The notes under the pieces were generated by a model. That model was given only the letters and a program-made list of their open reading frames with translations, ran no database searches and was not told the DNA's origin. 30,814 bases of DNA, taken from positions 1-30,814 of the forward strand of contig CANTGP010000001.1 of assembly GCA_947653315.1 (NCBI GenBank), given 5' to 3'. The position numbers were made by a program, and so were the translations under genes. Below are positions 15,428-23,810 of this stretch, one piece after another. This stretch comes from an uncultured Lachnospiraceae bacterium (GTDB taxonomy: Bacteria > Bacillota > Clostridia > Lachnospirales > Lachnospiraceae). Numbering within the stretch: the first letter of the stretch is position 1; the number at the start of each line of letters is the position of its first letter.

Positions 15428-17290
15428 TTATTTCTCCGCCGGCACTGCCCGGTATACGCCGATGATGTCGCACACCGTATCCACCAGTTCCAGTTTCACC
15501 CCGGCATCCGTATCCTGTTCCGAAAAATAGTCTTCAAACCCTTCCGTCCCTTTCGCCAGTTCCGCCATCAGATATACGTTTTCCCGATGCAGCAGCGCAT
15601 CCTTCACGGAAGTAATCCCGAAGGCTTCCATCTTCTTTTGGTGGGTAGGGCTTTTCACCAGCCATCCGCCCATCAAATCATAATTCCCGAAACGGTTATC
15701 CACATCCCGAAACATTTTCTCCGCATAATACGTGGACGCATACGGCTCCAAAGGATAGGAAACCGCGGAATAAACATCCATAAAATAAAAATTCCCGCCG
15801 TGGCTTTTGCAATACGCCTTCATTCCGCCGTCCACCGTATCCGCCACAGCCCGCGCCCGGTATTCCGCATCGGTATCCGCAATACTGTTCCGGTCCGATA
15901 CCGCATTGGCAAAGACCAGCACCGACGCAGCCAAAAGGACGATACCGCCTGCAAAGCTCCTGTCGGATTTTCCCTTTCCCGTCCTCTCCTTCCCCAAAAC
16001 CTCCGCTTCGGTATGGAGCATGGCGGACAGGATCACGATTTCCATCAGGTACAGCGCATGGGTGATGCGTTCAGGGTCCCTCCCCCTTACCAAAATGAAC
16101 ATCCACAATGCCGTCCGGACGCAGAACAGGAACGCCAGTTTCCCGGCTCCTGCCGCAAACCTGCGGTATTTTTTCCTTTTCATGGCGTTTCCTGCCATCA
16201 CACCGGACACCGCCGCATAACCGGCAAGCACCGTCAAATTCCAAGGGTAGTCGTCAGGAATCCCGCTTCCCGCCGGTTCCTGATGGAAGATGCGGTAACG
16301 GTAAAGCCTTAACTTTTCCGCCAATAGGGAAAGAAATGTCTGCGCTTCCCTTTTTCTCCCCGCCTGGTATTCTATGATTTTATCCAAATCCCCGGCGGAC
16401 AATCCCTCGTCCAGCCCGAAGTTATACTGCTCCAACAGCATTGCCTGCCCGTTTTCCGTGATGCCCAGACTCCCGTAAAGTTCCTCGTTCCCCTCATAGG
16501 GCGGAATCCCCTGGAAATCATACAGCTCCGTCCGGCTGTTAAAAAATGCCGTATACTCCTTCCACCCGGGAGAAGAAAATGCCGCCGCATTGACCGCCCA
16601 TGCCGCCAGCATCCCCGCAAGGATTGCCCCGATAACCGTCAGGTATTTCGCCGCATTTTCACCGGTAAAAATCTTTGCCTCAAACGACCATCGGTACATT
16701 CCCGCCACGCAAATCAGCGGCAGCAGCAAAAGCAGCATCTCCGTCCGCAGCAAATAAGATAACACCGCCAAAAGAACGGAAGGAATACTGTTCCTTAAAA
16801 ACGCGGAATCCTTATTTTCCGGCATTTTGGGTACAAGGAACAAAAATGCCGCTGCCGCTGCCAGCATACCGCTTGTAAACGTATACTGCACGAACACCAG
16901 GTGCGGTAAGAGCAGGGCGGCTGCCACAACGCCCTCCGTCGCCGCCATTCCCGCCTTCACCCAAGGATTCCCGCCAAACCGCAGGCTCCTGTTTACCACC
17001 AGCCAAAGGCTGCCAAACTGGCAGACACAAAGGAAGATACCGTATACCGGAGCCTCCGGGAACAAACGGTACAACAGGCTGAGGGCGGCGCTGAGCGGAT
17101 ACAGGATTTGTATGTTATGTCCCTCCGGCGTCCCCGTATAAACGCCCGACAACAAATCCTTGATCGTCACGTCATCGTTCATGGCATAATAGTAGTCGTA
17201 CCGCACCCCGATAAACAAAAGCAGCAGGGCAAGAAGCACGGAAGCCAGTATTTCATTTTCCCACCGTTTCCAAAAGCCTTTAAGCCCCAT
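15428..17290 (-). CDS. Polytopic membrane protein, GT-C glycosyltransferase-like
   Basis: A 620-residue membrane protein of no family I can name with certainty. After the first helix (about 13-29) an outer-loop motif AMNDDVTIKDLL places two aspartates at 39-40, the usual spot for the GT-C catalytic or donor-binding acids, followed by GHNIQILYPLSAALSLLYR. About ten helices follow, broken by a large loop at roughly 240-335, and a soluble tail after about 475 that is probably outside. It overlaps the RffA gene by 11 bp (ATG within GGGGCTTAA) and is followed after 25 bp by the GNAT-GT2 fusion. The context suggests that it uses the amino sugar made by RffA, carried on undecaprenyl phosphate. This is inference. 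Confidence 0.62.
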   Translation of the reverse strand: MGLKGFWKRWENEILASVLLALLLLFIGVRYDYYYAMNDDVTIKDLLSGVYTGTPEGHNIQILYPLSAALSLLYRLFPEAPVYGIFLCVCQFGSLWLVVNRSLRFGGNPWVKAGMAATEGVVAAALLLPHLVFVQYTFTSGMLAAAAAFLFLVPKMPENKDSAFLRNSIPSVLLAVLSYLLRTEMLLLLLPLICVAGMYRWSFEAKIFTGENAAKYLTVIGAILAGMLAAWAVNAAAFSSPGWKEYTAFFNSRTELYDFQGIPPYEGNEELYGSLGITENGQAMLLEQYNFGLDEGLSAGDLDKIIEYQAGRKREAQTFLSLLAEKLRLYRYRIFHQEPAGSGIPDDYPWNLTVLAGYAAVSGVMAGNAMKRKKYRRFAAGAGKLAFLFCVRTALWMFILVRGRDPERITHALYLMEIVILSAMLHTEAEVLGKERTGKGKSDRSFAGGIVLLAASVLVFANAVSDRNSIADTDAEYRARAVADTVDGGMKAYCKSHGGNFYFMDVYSAVSYPLEPYASTYYAEKMFRDVDNRFGNYDLMGGWLVKSPTHQKKMEAFGITSVKDALLHRENVYLMAELAKGTEGFEDYFSEQDTDAGVKLELVDTVCDIIGVYRAVPAEK

Positions 17291-18410
17291 AAAACTCTTT
17301 TACCTTTCCGGCAATGTAATCCACTTCCCCTTCCGTCAGTTTATAAAACATGGGAAGCCGTAACAGCCGTTCGCTTTCCTTCGTGGTATAGTTATCCTCC
17401 CCGTGGAAACGCCCGAATTTCTGTCCGGCAGGCGCCGAATGCAGCGGCACGTAATGAAACACCGCCATAATCCCGTTTTCTTTCAGGAATTGAATCAAGG
17501 CCGCCCGTTCCTCCTGATCCCCGGTCTTGATATAGAACATATGGGCATTGTGGGTGCATTCCGCCGGAATAAACGGAAGCCCGATCTTTCCGCTCTCCGC
17601 CAGCGGGGTCAGAAGTTCCAGATAACGGTTCCATCTCGCCAAACGGATTCGGTTAATCTCATCCGCCAGTTCCAACTGGGCATACAGGTAAGCGGCATTC
17701 ATATCGCTGGGCAGGTAAGAGGAGCCGTAATTCATCCAGCGGTACTTGTCCACCTGTCCCCGGTAATATTTGCTCCGGTCCGTTCCCTTTTCCCGGAAAA
17801 TCTCCGCGTCCTCGATATATTTTTCCTCGCGGATTAATAACGCCCCGCCTTCTCCCATACTGTAATTTTTCGTTTCATGGAAACTGAAACAGCCGAAATC
17901 GCCGATGGTTCCCAACGCCTTCCCTTTATAAGACGCCATGACGCACTGCGCGGCATCCTCAACGACATACAGGTTATGCCGCCCTGCAATCTCCATGATT
18001 TTATCCATCTCGCAGCCCACCCCGGCATAATGCACCACCGCAATGGCTTTTGTTTTTGGGGTAACGGCATCCTCGATAAGATTCTCGTCGATGTTCATCG
18101 TATCCGGCCGGATATCCACAAAGACCGCCTTCGCTCCGCGCAGCACGAAAGCGTCCGCCGTGGAGACAAACGTATAAGAGGGCATAATGACCTCGTCGCC
18201 TTCCTTAATGTCCGCCAACAGCGCCGCCAGTTCCGTGGCGTGGGTACAGGAAGTGGTCAGCAGGCATTTCGCCGTCCCGGTTTTTTTCTCGAACCACTCG
18301 CTGCACTTTTTCGTAAATTCCCCGTCCCCGCAGATTTTCTGGTTTTCCACCGCCTGACGGATATAGTCCATTTCCTTCCCCGTAAAAGGCGGTACGTTAA
18401 AATTAATCAT
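17280..18410 (-). CDS. rffA: dTDP-4-amino-4,6-dideoxygalactose transaminase (WecE/RffA)
   Basis: This PLP enzyme of the DegT/DnrJ/EryC1 family is 376 residues long from the chosen ATG, the same length as E. coli WecE, and I recognise long stretches in common (GDGEFTKKC at 28-36, PSYTFVSTADAFVLRGA at 77-93, VHYAGVGCEMD at 126-136). WecE converts dTDP-4-keto-6-deoxyglucose to dTDP-Fuc4N with glutamate as donor. The PLP lysine is Lys181 in SFHETKNYSMGEGG. The end FGRFHGEDNYTTKESERLLRLP is also WecE-like. The ATG has GGAGG five bases upstream; the frame extends further upstream without homology. The dTDP-sugar supply genes are not in the window. It overlaps the next membrane protein by 11 bp, suggesting joint use of its product. 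Confidence 0.9.
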   Translation of the reverse strand: MINFNVPPFTGKEMDYIRQAVENQKICGDGEFTKKCSEWFEKKTGTAKCLLTTSCTHATELAALLADIKEGDEVIMPSYTFVSTADAFVLRGAKAVFVDIRPDTMNIDENLIEDAVTPKTKAIAVVHYAGVGCEMDKIMEIAGRHNLYVVEDAAQCVMASYKGKALGTIGDFGCFSFHETKNYSMGEGGALLIREEKYIEDAEIFREKGTDRSKYYRGQVDKYRWMNYGSSYLPSDMNAAYLYAQLELADEINRIRLARWNRYLELLTPLAESGKIGLPFIPAECTHNAHMFYIKTGDQEERAALIQFLKENGIMAVFHYVPLHSAPAGQKFGRFHGEDNYTTKESERLLRLPMFYKLTEGEVDYIAGKVKEFYGA

Positions 18411-18471
18411 ATGCTCCTCCATTCCGCGCTGCCGCAGCGCCCTTTTTCCGTCCCATGCACCCTTGCAGGCA

Positions 18472-20178
18472 TTACTGTCCTGCCCGGTATACCTGGTAAT
18501 TTGCGTTTTCATAGATGCAGATATAATGATGGGCTTCGATATAATCCATAATCAAATCGTTCTTCTCTCCCTCTGCCACCGGCTTTCCCGTCTCACGGTG
18601 CAGGATCACCGGCGGCTGCCGGTCCAGTTCCGTCAGCGCCTTATCCAACGCCCCGTACGTATTGCTCGGTATCTCCGGCCATGTGGTAAAAATTGCCGAA
18701 GGAACGTCCAAAATATAACTGAGCCCCGGCGCATCCCCCCATATCAGGACAGGTTCCCGCGTCACTCCGCTTTCCCTGCAGAACCCGATTAAACCGGTCA
18801 GGCTTTCCGCATTTTCCGCCGTGGTATACATTCCTGCCAATACCGGGCTGTTTTCCACCCTGGAATCCCTGGCTTCCCCGTATATCCCGTCACGGAACAC
18901 ATAGTTCAGACCGAATCCCACGCCCTGTACCAGCGTCATAAGCAAAATCAGCACGGTAAACGCCTGCCAGGGAAAATGAACGCCCCCGCGCCCCGTTTTC
19001 CGGAACAGACGGAAGCACGCCCAAACGGTATACGGCGCAACGAGGAACAGGTTATTCATATTTTGGTACGTGTAATTGTTGCTTCCTAACGGCGTAACCA
19101 AAAGAATGAGGAGCACCGTCACCGATGCCAGCCGCACCCTGTGGTCCTTGGAAAAATACCCCGCCGTCCCCATTGCGGCACATACCGCCGTTACAATCAG
19201 GAACAGCATCATCCACTGGAACACGCATCCTTCGTTATAATAACGCAGGGAAAACATACCCTGCCCCCAGTAAAAACGCAGCAGCACCAAAATACCGGCG
19301 CAGTAAAGTATTTTTTTGCCCTTTTCATACTTTCCTTTTTCCACCAAAAACATAATGGTTCCCGCTGCCGCGCAGGGAATCATGTAAACCATCCATCTCA
19401 GTCCCGCCGCATAGGCGCTTGCCGTCGCCGAAACCATTCCCCACAGCGTATAATCGGAGGCTTCCTCCGTCATGCCAAACAGGCTGCCCACCATGGCGGC
19501 GAAAGCGCCCGTCCCGTATTTTGCCGTAATCAACAAAAGAACGCCGCCAAAGCCCGCCAAATACCCGGCAAGGCAAAGCCCCGTCCGCTTCACCGTCACA
19601 GCTATTTTCCCCCGTTCCAGCCATCCGGCAAACCATACCGCCAAAATCAGCGCCGCTTCCGTCAGGTTGGAAAAACGCACCGTCACGTTCAGCCCAAGGC
19701 AGACGCCCGCCAGCACATAGCAAACATTTTTTCCCGTAAACAGCGCCCTGCCAAGCAGCAGACTCCCCGCCGCAAACAGGAAATAGGTCAGGTAATTATA
19801 CAAGATGGTGGTAGGGCACCAACAAAGCGCCAGCGCCGTAAGCTCCCCCGTAAAAGCCATCCATGACGGCATCCACCGCACCAGCGCCACATAACAAAGC
19901 AAGGCGGTCGCCGACACCAAAAGCCCGGTATAAACATTCATGCCAAGCAGCGTATCCCCCATGGGCAGCTTCATCAGAAAAGCCCCTGCCACATTCGCAA
20001 GGTAAGTGGCAAGTACCCATGTGATGTCCATTTCTTCCATAAAACGGTAATACCCGAGGGAATAAGTCGTATCCGTAACGTCAATGCCCTGGTTGGCCAA
20101 AAGCAGCGGGAATACCAATAGCACCAGCGGAAACACCACCCTGGTTAACCGGTTTTCTGTTTCTTTTTGTAACCGCAT
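18472..20178 (-). CDS. Polytopic membrane protein, GT-C glycosyltransferase-like
   Basis: I do not recognise a named family. The 568-residue protein has a positively charged N terminus, a first helix at about 13-30, then an outer loop with acidic residues (GIDVTDTTYSLGYYRFM, 32-48), then about ten more helices, and a soluble C-terminal part of roughly 130 residues after about 435. An acidic motif in the first outer loop plus many helices and an external C-terminal domain is the general plan of GT-C enzymes, which use polyprenyl-phosphate sugars outside the cell. The ATG has GGGAGG seven bases upstream. It is followed 61 bp later by the RffA-like aminotransferase. Function as a glycosyltransferase is inferred from topology and neighbours. 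Confidence 0.62.
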   Translation of the reverse strand: MRLQKETENRLTRVVFPLVLLVFPLLLANQGIDVTDTTYSLGYYRFMEEMDITWVLATYLANVAGAFLMKLPMGDTLLGMNVYTGLLVSATALLCYVALVRWMPSWMAFTGELTALALCWCPTTILYNYLTYFLFAAGSLLLGRALFTGKNVCYVLAGVCLGLNVTVRFSNLTEAALILAVWFAGWLERGKIAVTVKRTGLCLAGYLAGFGGVLLLITAKYGTGAFAAMVGSLFGMTEEASDYTLWGMVSATASAYAAGLRWMVYMIPCAAAGTIMFLVEKGKYEKGKKILYCAGILVLLRFYWGQGMFSLRYYNEGCVFQWMMLFLIVTAVCAAMGTAGYFSKDHRVRLASVTVLLILLVTPLGSNNYTYQNMNNLFLVAPYTVWACFRLFRKTGRGGVHFPWQAFTVLILLMTLVQGVGFGLNYVFRDGIYGEARDSRVENSPVLAGMYTTAENAESLTGLIGFCRESGVTREPVLIWGDAPGLSYILDVPSAIFTTWPEIPSNTYGALDKALTELDRQPPVILHRETGKPVAEGEKNDLIMDYIEAHHYICIYENANYQVYRAGQ

Positions 20179-20196
20179 GATTTTCCCTCCCTGCTT

Positions 20197-20268
20197 TTCT
20201 GAATCTTCTTCTGAATCTTCTTCTGAATCTTCTTTTGAATTTCTTTCTGAATTTTCCTCTGACTTTCC
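20197..20268. repeat. 12-bp tandem repeat between the acyltransferase and the next membrane protein
   Basis: Plus-strand unit TTCTGAATCTTC occurs three times without change (20197-20208, 20209-20220, 20221-20232), followed by three imperfect units to 20268. On the coding strand the unit reads GAA GAT TCA GAA in the frame shared by both flanking genes, so it would encode a Glu-Asp-Ser-Glu tract. The 129 bp between the two genes (20179-20307) contain no stop in this frame and no in-frame ATG, GTG or TTG. No promoter is visible there. The end of the region carries the ribosome site GGGAGG seven bases before the next ATG. Confidence 0.9.
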
Positions 20269-20307
20269 CCCTGCACGTTCTCCCGGTATTCCCGCTAAAG
20301 CCGTGTC

Positions 20308-21459
20308 CTACCGTTCTTCCGAAAACGCTCCGTCCAGCCGCCGCACCGCCGCCGCCAGCCGCGTCTTTGACACATAGCGGTGGACATACCGGAAAATATT
20401 CAGGCGCACCGCATCCACAAAAGTCCCCGCCGCATAAACCAATACGACGGAAACCGCCAAATGAATAAGAAATCCGCCGGTTCCCGTCTCCGCCACCGGT
20501 CCCATGAATTCCTCAATCCATCCCACCCACACATTGCGGATATCCAAATGTTCATGAAACAGATATACGCCAAACGTAAACGCAGACAGGAAGCAAATCC
20601 CGTCCGCCCGTTTACCCTCCGGGATGTTCCAATGCCCTGCTGCGGCAAACAGCGCAACGGCGCCAAGCAGACAGAGCACATAGTTATAATGAAAAGGAAC
20701 GGACACATAATAGGCAAACATCCCCGTTTTCCCGTAAAACAGCCATGCACCTGCCACGGCGGCAAACGTAAGGAGGGCGCAGCCCGCATAACACCCCCAT
20801 GCCCGTTTTGCGGTCCGCAGCACGGAAAAGCCATACAGGCGCAGGTAAGCCGCCACCAGGTATACGCACAGGAACCAGCCGAAATCATACCCGAAGCGGT
20901 CCGTCACGAAATAAAACGGTGCCACGCTTTTCACTCCGGCGAACAGTAAAAGCAGCCCGGCAATCACAATCCGGAGCTGGCGTTTCCCCATGTGCTTCAC
21001 CGCGGCATTTAAAAGCGGTGAAAACAGGTACAGCAGCACATAAGAAGTGGCGAACCAGTAATGCTCGGTCTGCAGGGGAAACACATAAGGAATCATCCGG
21101 TAGATTCCTTCCTCCCCCGCAAGTCCCCCCATTCCCAGCATCACGAGGGGAACCAGCAGCGAATAAAACAACACCTGGGCTGCAAGAATCAGAATCCGCT
21201 TCACCCGAAACCCCGCTTCCACAAGGAAATAACCGCTGATCAATACATACACATTCACCGCCACAATACAAAACGATTCGATCAGCGTTCCCAAAAACCG
21301 TCTAGCCGAAGCGTCTTCCCCCGCTTCCAACAGGCTTCCGGTATGACTCAGATAATGCAGCGTTATCACCATCACCATCGACAGAATCCGCAGCAGTTCA
21401 TAATTCGCCTTCCTTTTTGTCCGCCCCCCGTCCGGCAAAAACACCTGCCCCACAGGCAT
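20308..21459 (-). CDS. Membrane O-acyltransferase (acyltransferase family 3)
   Basis: A 383-residue polytopic protein of the acyltransferase-3 family, which transfers acetyl or other acyl groups to sugars of surface glycans. The family's R-X10-H signature is intact: Arg24 and His35 in ELLRILSMVMVITLH. About ten hydrophobic helices follow, with the family's external aromatic segment (QTEHYWFATSYVLLYLFSPLL). A late block, FLSAFTFGVYLFHEH, is also characteristic. The ATG follows AAGGAG by seven bases; an upstream GTG (21477) has no good site. The last residues are FSEER before a TAG codon. The next gene is in the same frame and the 43 codons between are open, described under the repeat entry. 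Likely target: a hydroxyl on the glycan or lipid-linked sugar made here. Confidence 0.87.
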   Translation of the reverse strand: MPVGQVFLPDGGRTKRKANYELLRILSMVMVITLHYLSHTGSLLEAGEDASARRFLGTLIESFCIVAVNVYVLISGYFLVEAGFRVKRILILAAQVLFYSLLVPLVMLGMGGLAGEEGIYRMIPYVFPLQTEHYWFATSYVLLYLFSPLLNAAVKHMGKRQLRIVIAGLLLLFAGVKSVAPFYFVTDRFGYDFGWFLCVYLVAAYLRLYGFSVLRTAKRAWGCYAGCALLTFAAVAGAWLFYGKTGMFAYYVSVPFHYNYVLCLLGAVALFAAAGHWNIPEGKRADGICFLSAFTFGVYLFHEHLDIRNVWVGWIEEFMGPVAETGTGGFLIHLAVSVVLVYAAGTFVDAVRLNIFRYVHRYVSKTRLAAAVRRLDGAFSEER

Positions 21460-21466
21460 CCCCCCT

Positions 21467-21472
21467 CTCCTT
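21467..21472 (-). promoter_or_regulatory. Ribosome binding site of the acyltransferase
   Basis: AAGGAG on the minus strand, seven bases before the ATG at 21459. It decides between this start and a GTG six codons upstream. Confidence 0.7.
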
Positions 21473-21495
21473 TCCACAGACCCGTTCCCCGGTCC

Positions 21496-21936
21496 CTATG
21501 CTTCTTTCTTCCGAAACACCCATAGTTTGCTGAAAATATAATTGGAAACAATCACTACCACGTTACACACAAACTTGGAAATCATATCGTCGATGTTTGC
21601 GAGGTCCACCATCAGGTACATAATCACAAGCTCCATCAAACCCGTCACAATCCGTGCCCCCACAAACGAGGCAAATTCCTTCCAAACCCCTGCCTTACCG
21701 GTGATTTTGCTTTTAAACACAAACGTGCGGTTCGTCCAGTAAGCAAACAGCACGGACACAATCCATGCAAAGGAGGTGGAAACCAACACCAATACCACGT
21801 TCTCGTTATTTGCGCCCAGCACCCACGCGGCGCCCGCATACGCCACCATATTGACCACAAACGCCAGGAACCCGAAAAACAGATAATTCACTGCTTCCTC
21901 GTACTTCTTATACATATTTATTGCAAACTTTATCAT
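21496..21936 (-). CDS. GtrA-family membrane protein
   Basis: A 146-residue protein with four predicted membrane helices: YLFFGFLAFVVNMVAYAGAAW, a second in VVLVLVSTSFAWIVSVLFAYW, then a loop with TNRTFVFKSK, and two more ending in FSKLWVFRKKEA. This pattern, especially NRTFVF after helix two and the KLWVF end, is typical of GtrA. GtrA proteins are thought to help move polyprenyl-phosphate sugars to the outer face so that a membrane glycosyltransferase can use them. The window contains two GtrB-like GT2 proteins and several GT-C-like proteins that could be partners. The ATG chosen has AAGGAG six bases upstream; an earlier in-frame start nine codons up lacks such a site. It lies 57 bp after the ABC gene. 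Confidence 0.87.
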   Translation of the reverse strand: MIKFAINMYKKYEEAVNYLFFGFLAFVVNMVAYAGAAWVLGANNENVVLVLVSTSFAWIVSVLFAYWTNRTFVFKSKITGKAGVWKEFASFVGARIVTGLMELVIMYLMVDLANIDDMISKFVCNVVVIVSNYIFSKLWVFRKKEA

Positions 21937-21942
21937 AGGATT

Positions 21943-21948
21943 CTCCTT
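21943..21948 (-). promoter_or_regulatory. Ribosome binding site that fixes the GtrA start
   Basis: The minus-strand hexamer AAGGAG ends six bases before the ATG at 21936. It selects this start over the in-frame codon at 21963. Confidence 0.75.
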
Positions 21949-21993
21949 ATTTTGGAAATACAAATACGTTTCTGGAAACGGCTTCTTCGTTTC

Positions 21994-23754
21994 TTAGGGA
22001 CAGCTTCTTACCTTCGCTACCTGCCCGTCTTCCACGCGGTATACCATGTCGCATTTTTCTATGGTTTGGAGTCGGTGGGCAATGATGATTAACGTCTTGC
22101 GCCCATGCAGACGGTTAATGGAATCCATGATTGCCGCCTCCGTTTCGTTGTCCAGCGCCGAGGTCGCCTCGTCCAGCACCAGCACTTCCGGGTCCTCATA
22201 CAACGCCCTCGCAATACCGATACGCTGTCTCTGCCCGCCGGAAATGCGGATGCCCCGTTCCCCGATGCCCGTATCCAGCCCCTCCGGCAGACCCCGCACA
22301 AATTCATCCAACTGCGCTTCCCGCAATGCCTGCCAGACTTTTCCGTCGTCAATTTCCTCATCCGCACAGCCGAATGCCACATTTTTGCGTATGGTGGAAT
22401 CAATCATGAAAATGGACTGCGGAATATAGCCGATATTTTTCAACCACGATTCATAATGTTCCCGCACTTCCACGCCGTCCGCCAAAATGCTTCCGCCCTG
22501 CAGGCGCAAAAGACCGAGCAGGATATCCACCACCGTCGTCTTCCCCGCGCCGGAGGTCCCCACGATTCCCACCGATTTCCCCACCGGAATACACATGGTG
22601 GCATGGTCGAAAATCAGGACATCGCTGTTGGGATACCGGTACGTAATGTCTTTTAACAGGATTTCCTTCGTCACCGGAAGTTTTTCCACCTGCTTTTTCT
22701 CCCGGTATGCCGCCTCGTCATAATTCACGCTCTTATCCCGGATTTCTTCCTGCAGGTTGTCCGTAACCCCCATAAAAAACGGCTCGAAATAGGAAATGGA
22801 CGTCAGGTAATTGTTAATGCGGTTGGCGCTTGGAATCAGCCGCATCGCCGCAGCCGCCAGCGTCACAAGCTGGGGCATGATGTCCGTTACCGGAGTCCCC
22901 CCTGCCAGCCGGAACATCAGGTACAGAATCATTCCGGCGATTGCCACCGTTTCGATTAGCAGACGCGGCGTCGCGTTATACAGGTTGTACCGCTGCACCG
23001 CGCTCACATATCCCGCCCCGCATTTGCAGTATTCGTTAATAAAATAGCTTTCCCGGTTGGCGACCTTGATTTCCTTAATGCCCATGACCGACTGGTCAAT
23101 CCATTTATACAATCCGCTGTAATAATCCTGGTTTTCCTCCCCCGCCTTGCGCATAATGGGCTTTAATACGCATTTTATCACGGCAAGCACCACAATTAAC
23201 AGCACCGCCACCGTCATGGTCATGACGATATCTTTATACAGGCAGAACACCGTTAAGCAGACAAAGACAATCATTTCGCTGACTAACTGCAAAAGGCTTA
23301 AAATCAGGCCGTACATATTGTTGACATCCGAGGTAATGCTTCTTTGGATCACCGAAGTATCCGCGTTCAGGTAATATTCATACGGTCTTTGCATGAAATT
23401 AATCATCATGCGCCTGGAAGTGGCGAACTGATTGCTGTACACGAACCGGAACTGCATCTTATTCTGGAAAAAAAGGTAAGCGTTTTTCACTGCGTACACC
23501 ACTATTAACGCCCCCAAAAGGACCATGGAAAACTCCGTCATGCTCCCCATGCCAAGCGCGCCGTATACCTCCGCCAGCATCCCGTTTTTCTCCAAAATAT
23601 CCGGGTCCGTGATGACCGTCACCGCTTCCAGGATCATCCCGACCCCCAAAAGCTCCAATGCCGCACCCACCAGCATCACGAATATGAGGTAAACCATAAT
23701 CCTCTTTTGCTTTTTATCCAGTAAAACGTTCAGTTTCCTTAAAATCTTTCCCAC
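21994..23754 (-). CDS. pglK: ABC transporter with fused membrane and ATPase domains, PglK-like glycan flippase
   Basis: A 586-residue half transporter that should work as a homodimer. Residues 1-320 hold about six membrane helices; 365-580 hold the ATPase with Walker A GTSGAGKTT at 399-407, Q-loop in YIPQSIFM, signature ISGGQRQR at 504-511, Walker B VLVLDEATSALD at 524-535 and a switch histidine in IIIAHRLQT. PglK and related MsbA-like proteins move lipid-linked oligosaccharides across the membrane. No Wzx-type flippase is visible in the window, and PglC, PglE, PglF homologues lie further along the operon, so a flippase role is the best inference. The start is a GTG with AGGGG ten bases upstream. 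The 56 bp before it hold nothing else. Drug or peptide export cannot be excluded from the fold alone. Confidence 0.83.
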   Translation of the reverse strand: MGKILRKLNVLLDKKQKRIMVYLIFVMLVGAALELLGVGMILEAVTVITDPDILEKNGMLAEVYGALGMGSMTEFSMVLLGALIVVYAVKNAYLFFQNKMQFRFVYSNQFATSRRMMINFMQRPYEYYLNADTSVIQRSITSDVNNMYGLILSLLQLVSEMIVFVCLTVFCLYKDIVMTMTVAVLLIVVLAVIKCVLKPIMRKAGEENQDYYSGLYKWIDQSVMGIKEIKVANRESYFINEYCKCGAGYVSAVQRYNLYNATPRLLIETVAIAGMILYLMFRLAGGTPVTDIMPQLVTLAAAAMRLIPSANRINNYLTSISYFEPFFMGVTDNLQEEIRDKSVNYDEAAYREKKQVEKLPVTKEILLKDITYRYPNSDVLIFDHATMCIPVGKSVGIVGTSGAGKTTVVDILLGLLRLQGGSILADGVEVREHYESWLKNIGYIPQSIFMIDSTIRKNVAFGCADEEIDDGKVWQALREAQLDEFVRGLPEGLDTGIGERGIRISGGQRQRIGIARALYEDPEVLVLDEATSALDNETEAAIMDSINRLHGRKTLIIIAHRLQTIEKCDMVYRVEDGQVAKVRSCP

Positions 23755-23810
23755 TTGGTTCTTACCCCTGCCTGTTTTTTCCTGTTTTTCCGCAAACTTT
23801 AGGTCTTATT

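Noticed and set aside
14413..15465. A 350-codon plus-strand open frame opposite the GNAT-GT2 fusion.
   Set aside because: It is antisense to a gene with two intact conserved domains, and its product is Phe/His/Arg-rich without any known motif.
23755..23810. A possible terminator in the T-rich gap between the deacetylase and ABC genes.
   Set aside because: The T runs are on the plus strand, and no stem precedes a U tract in the direction of transcription.
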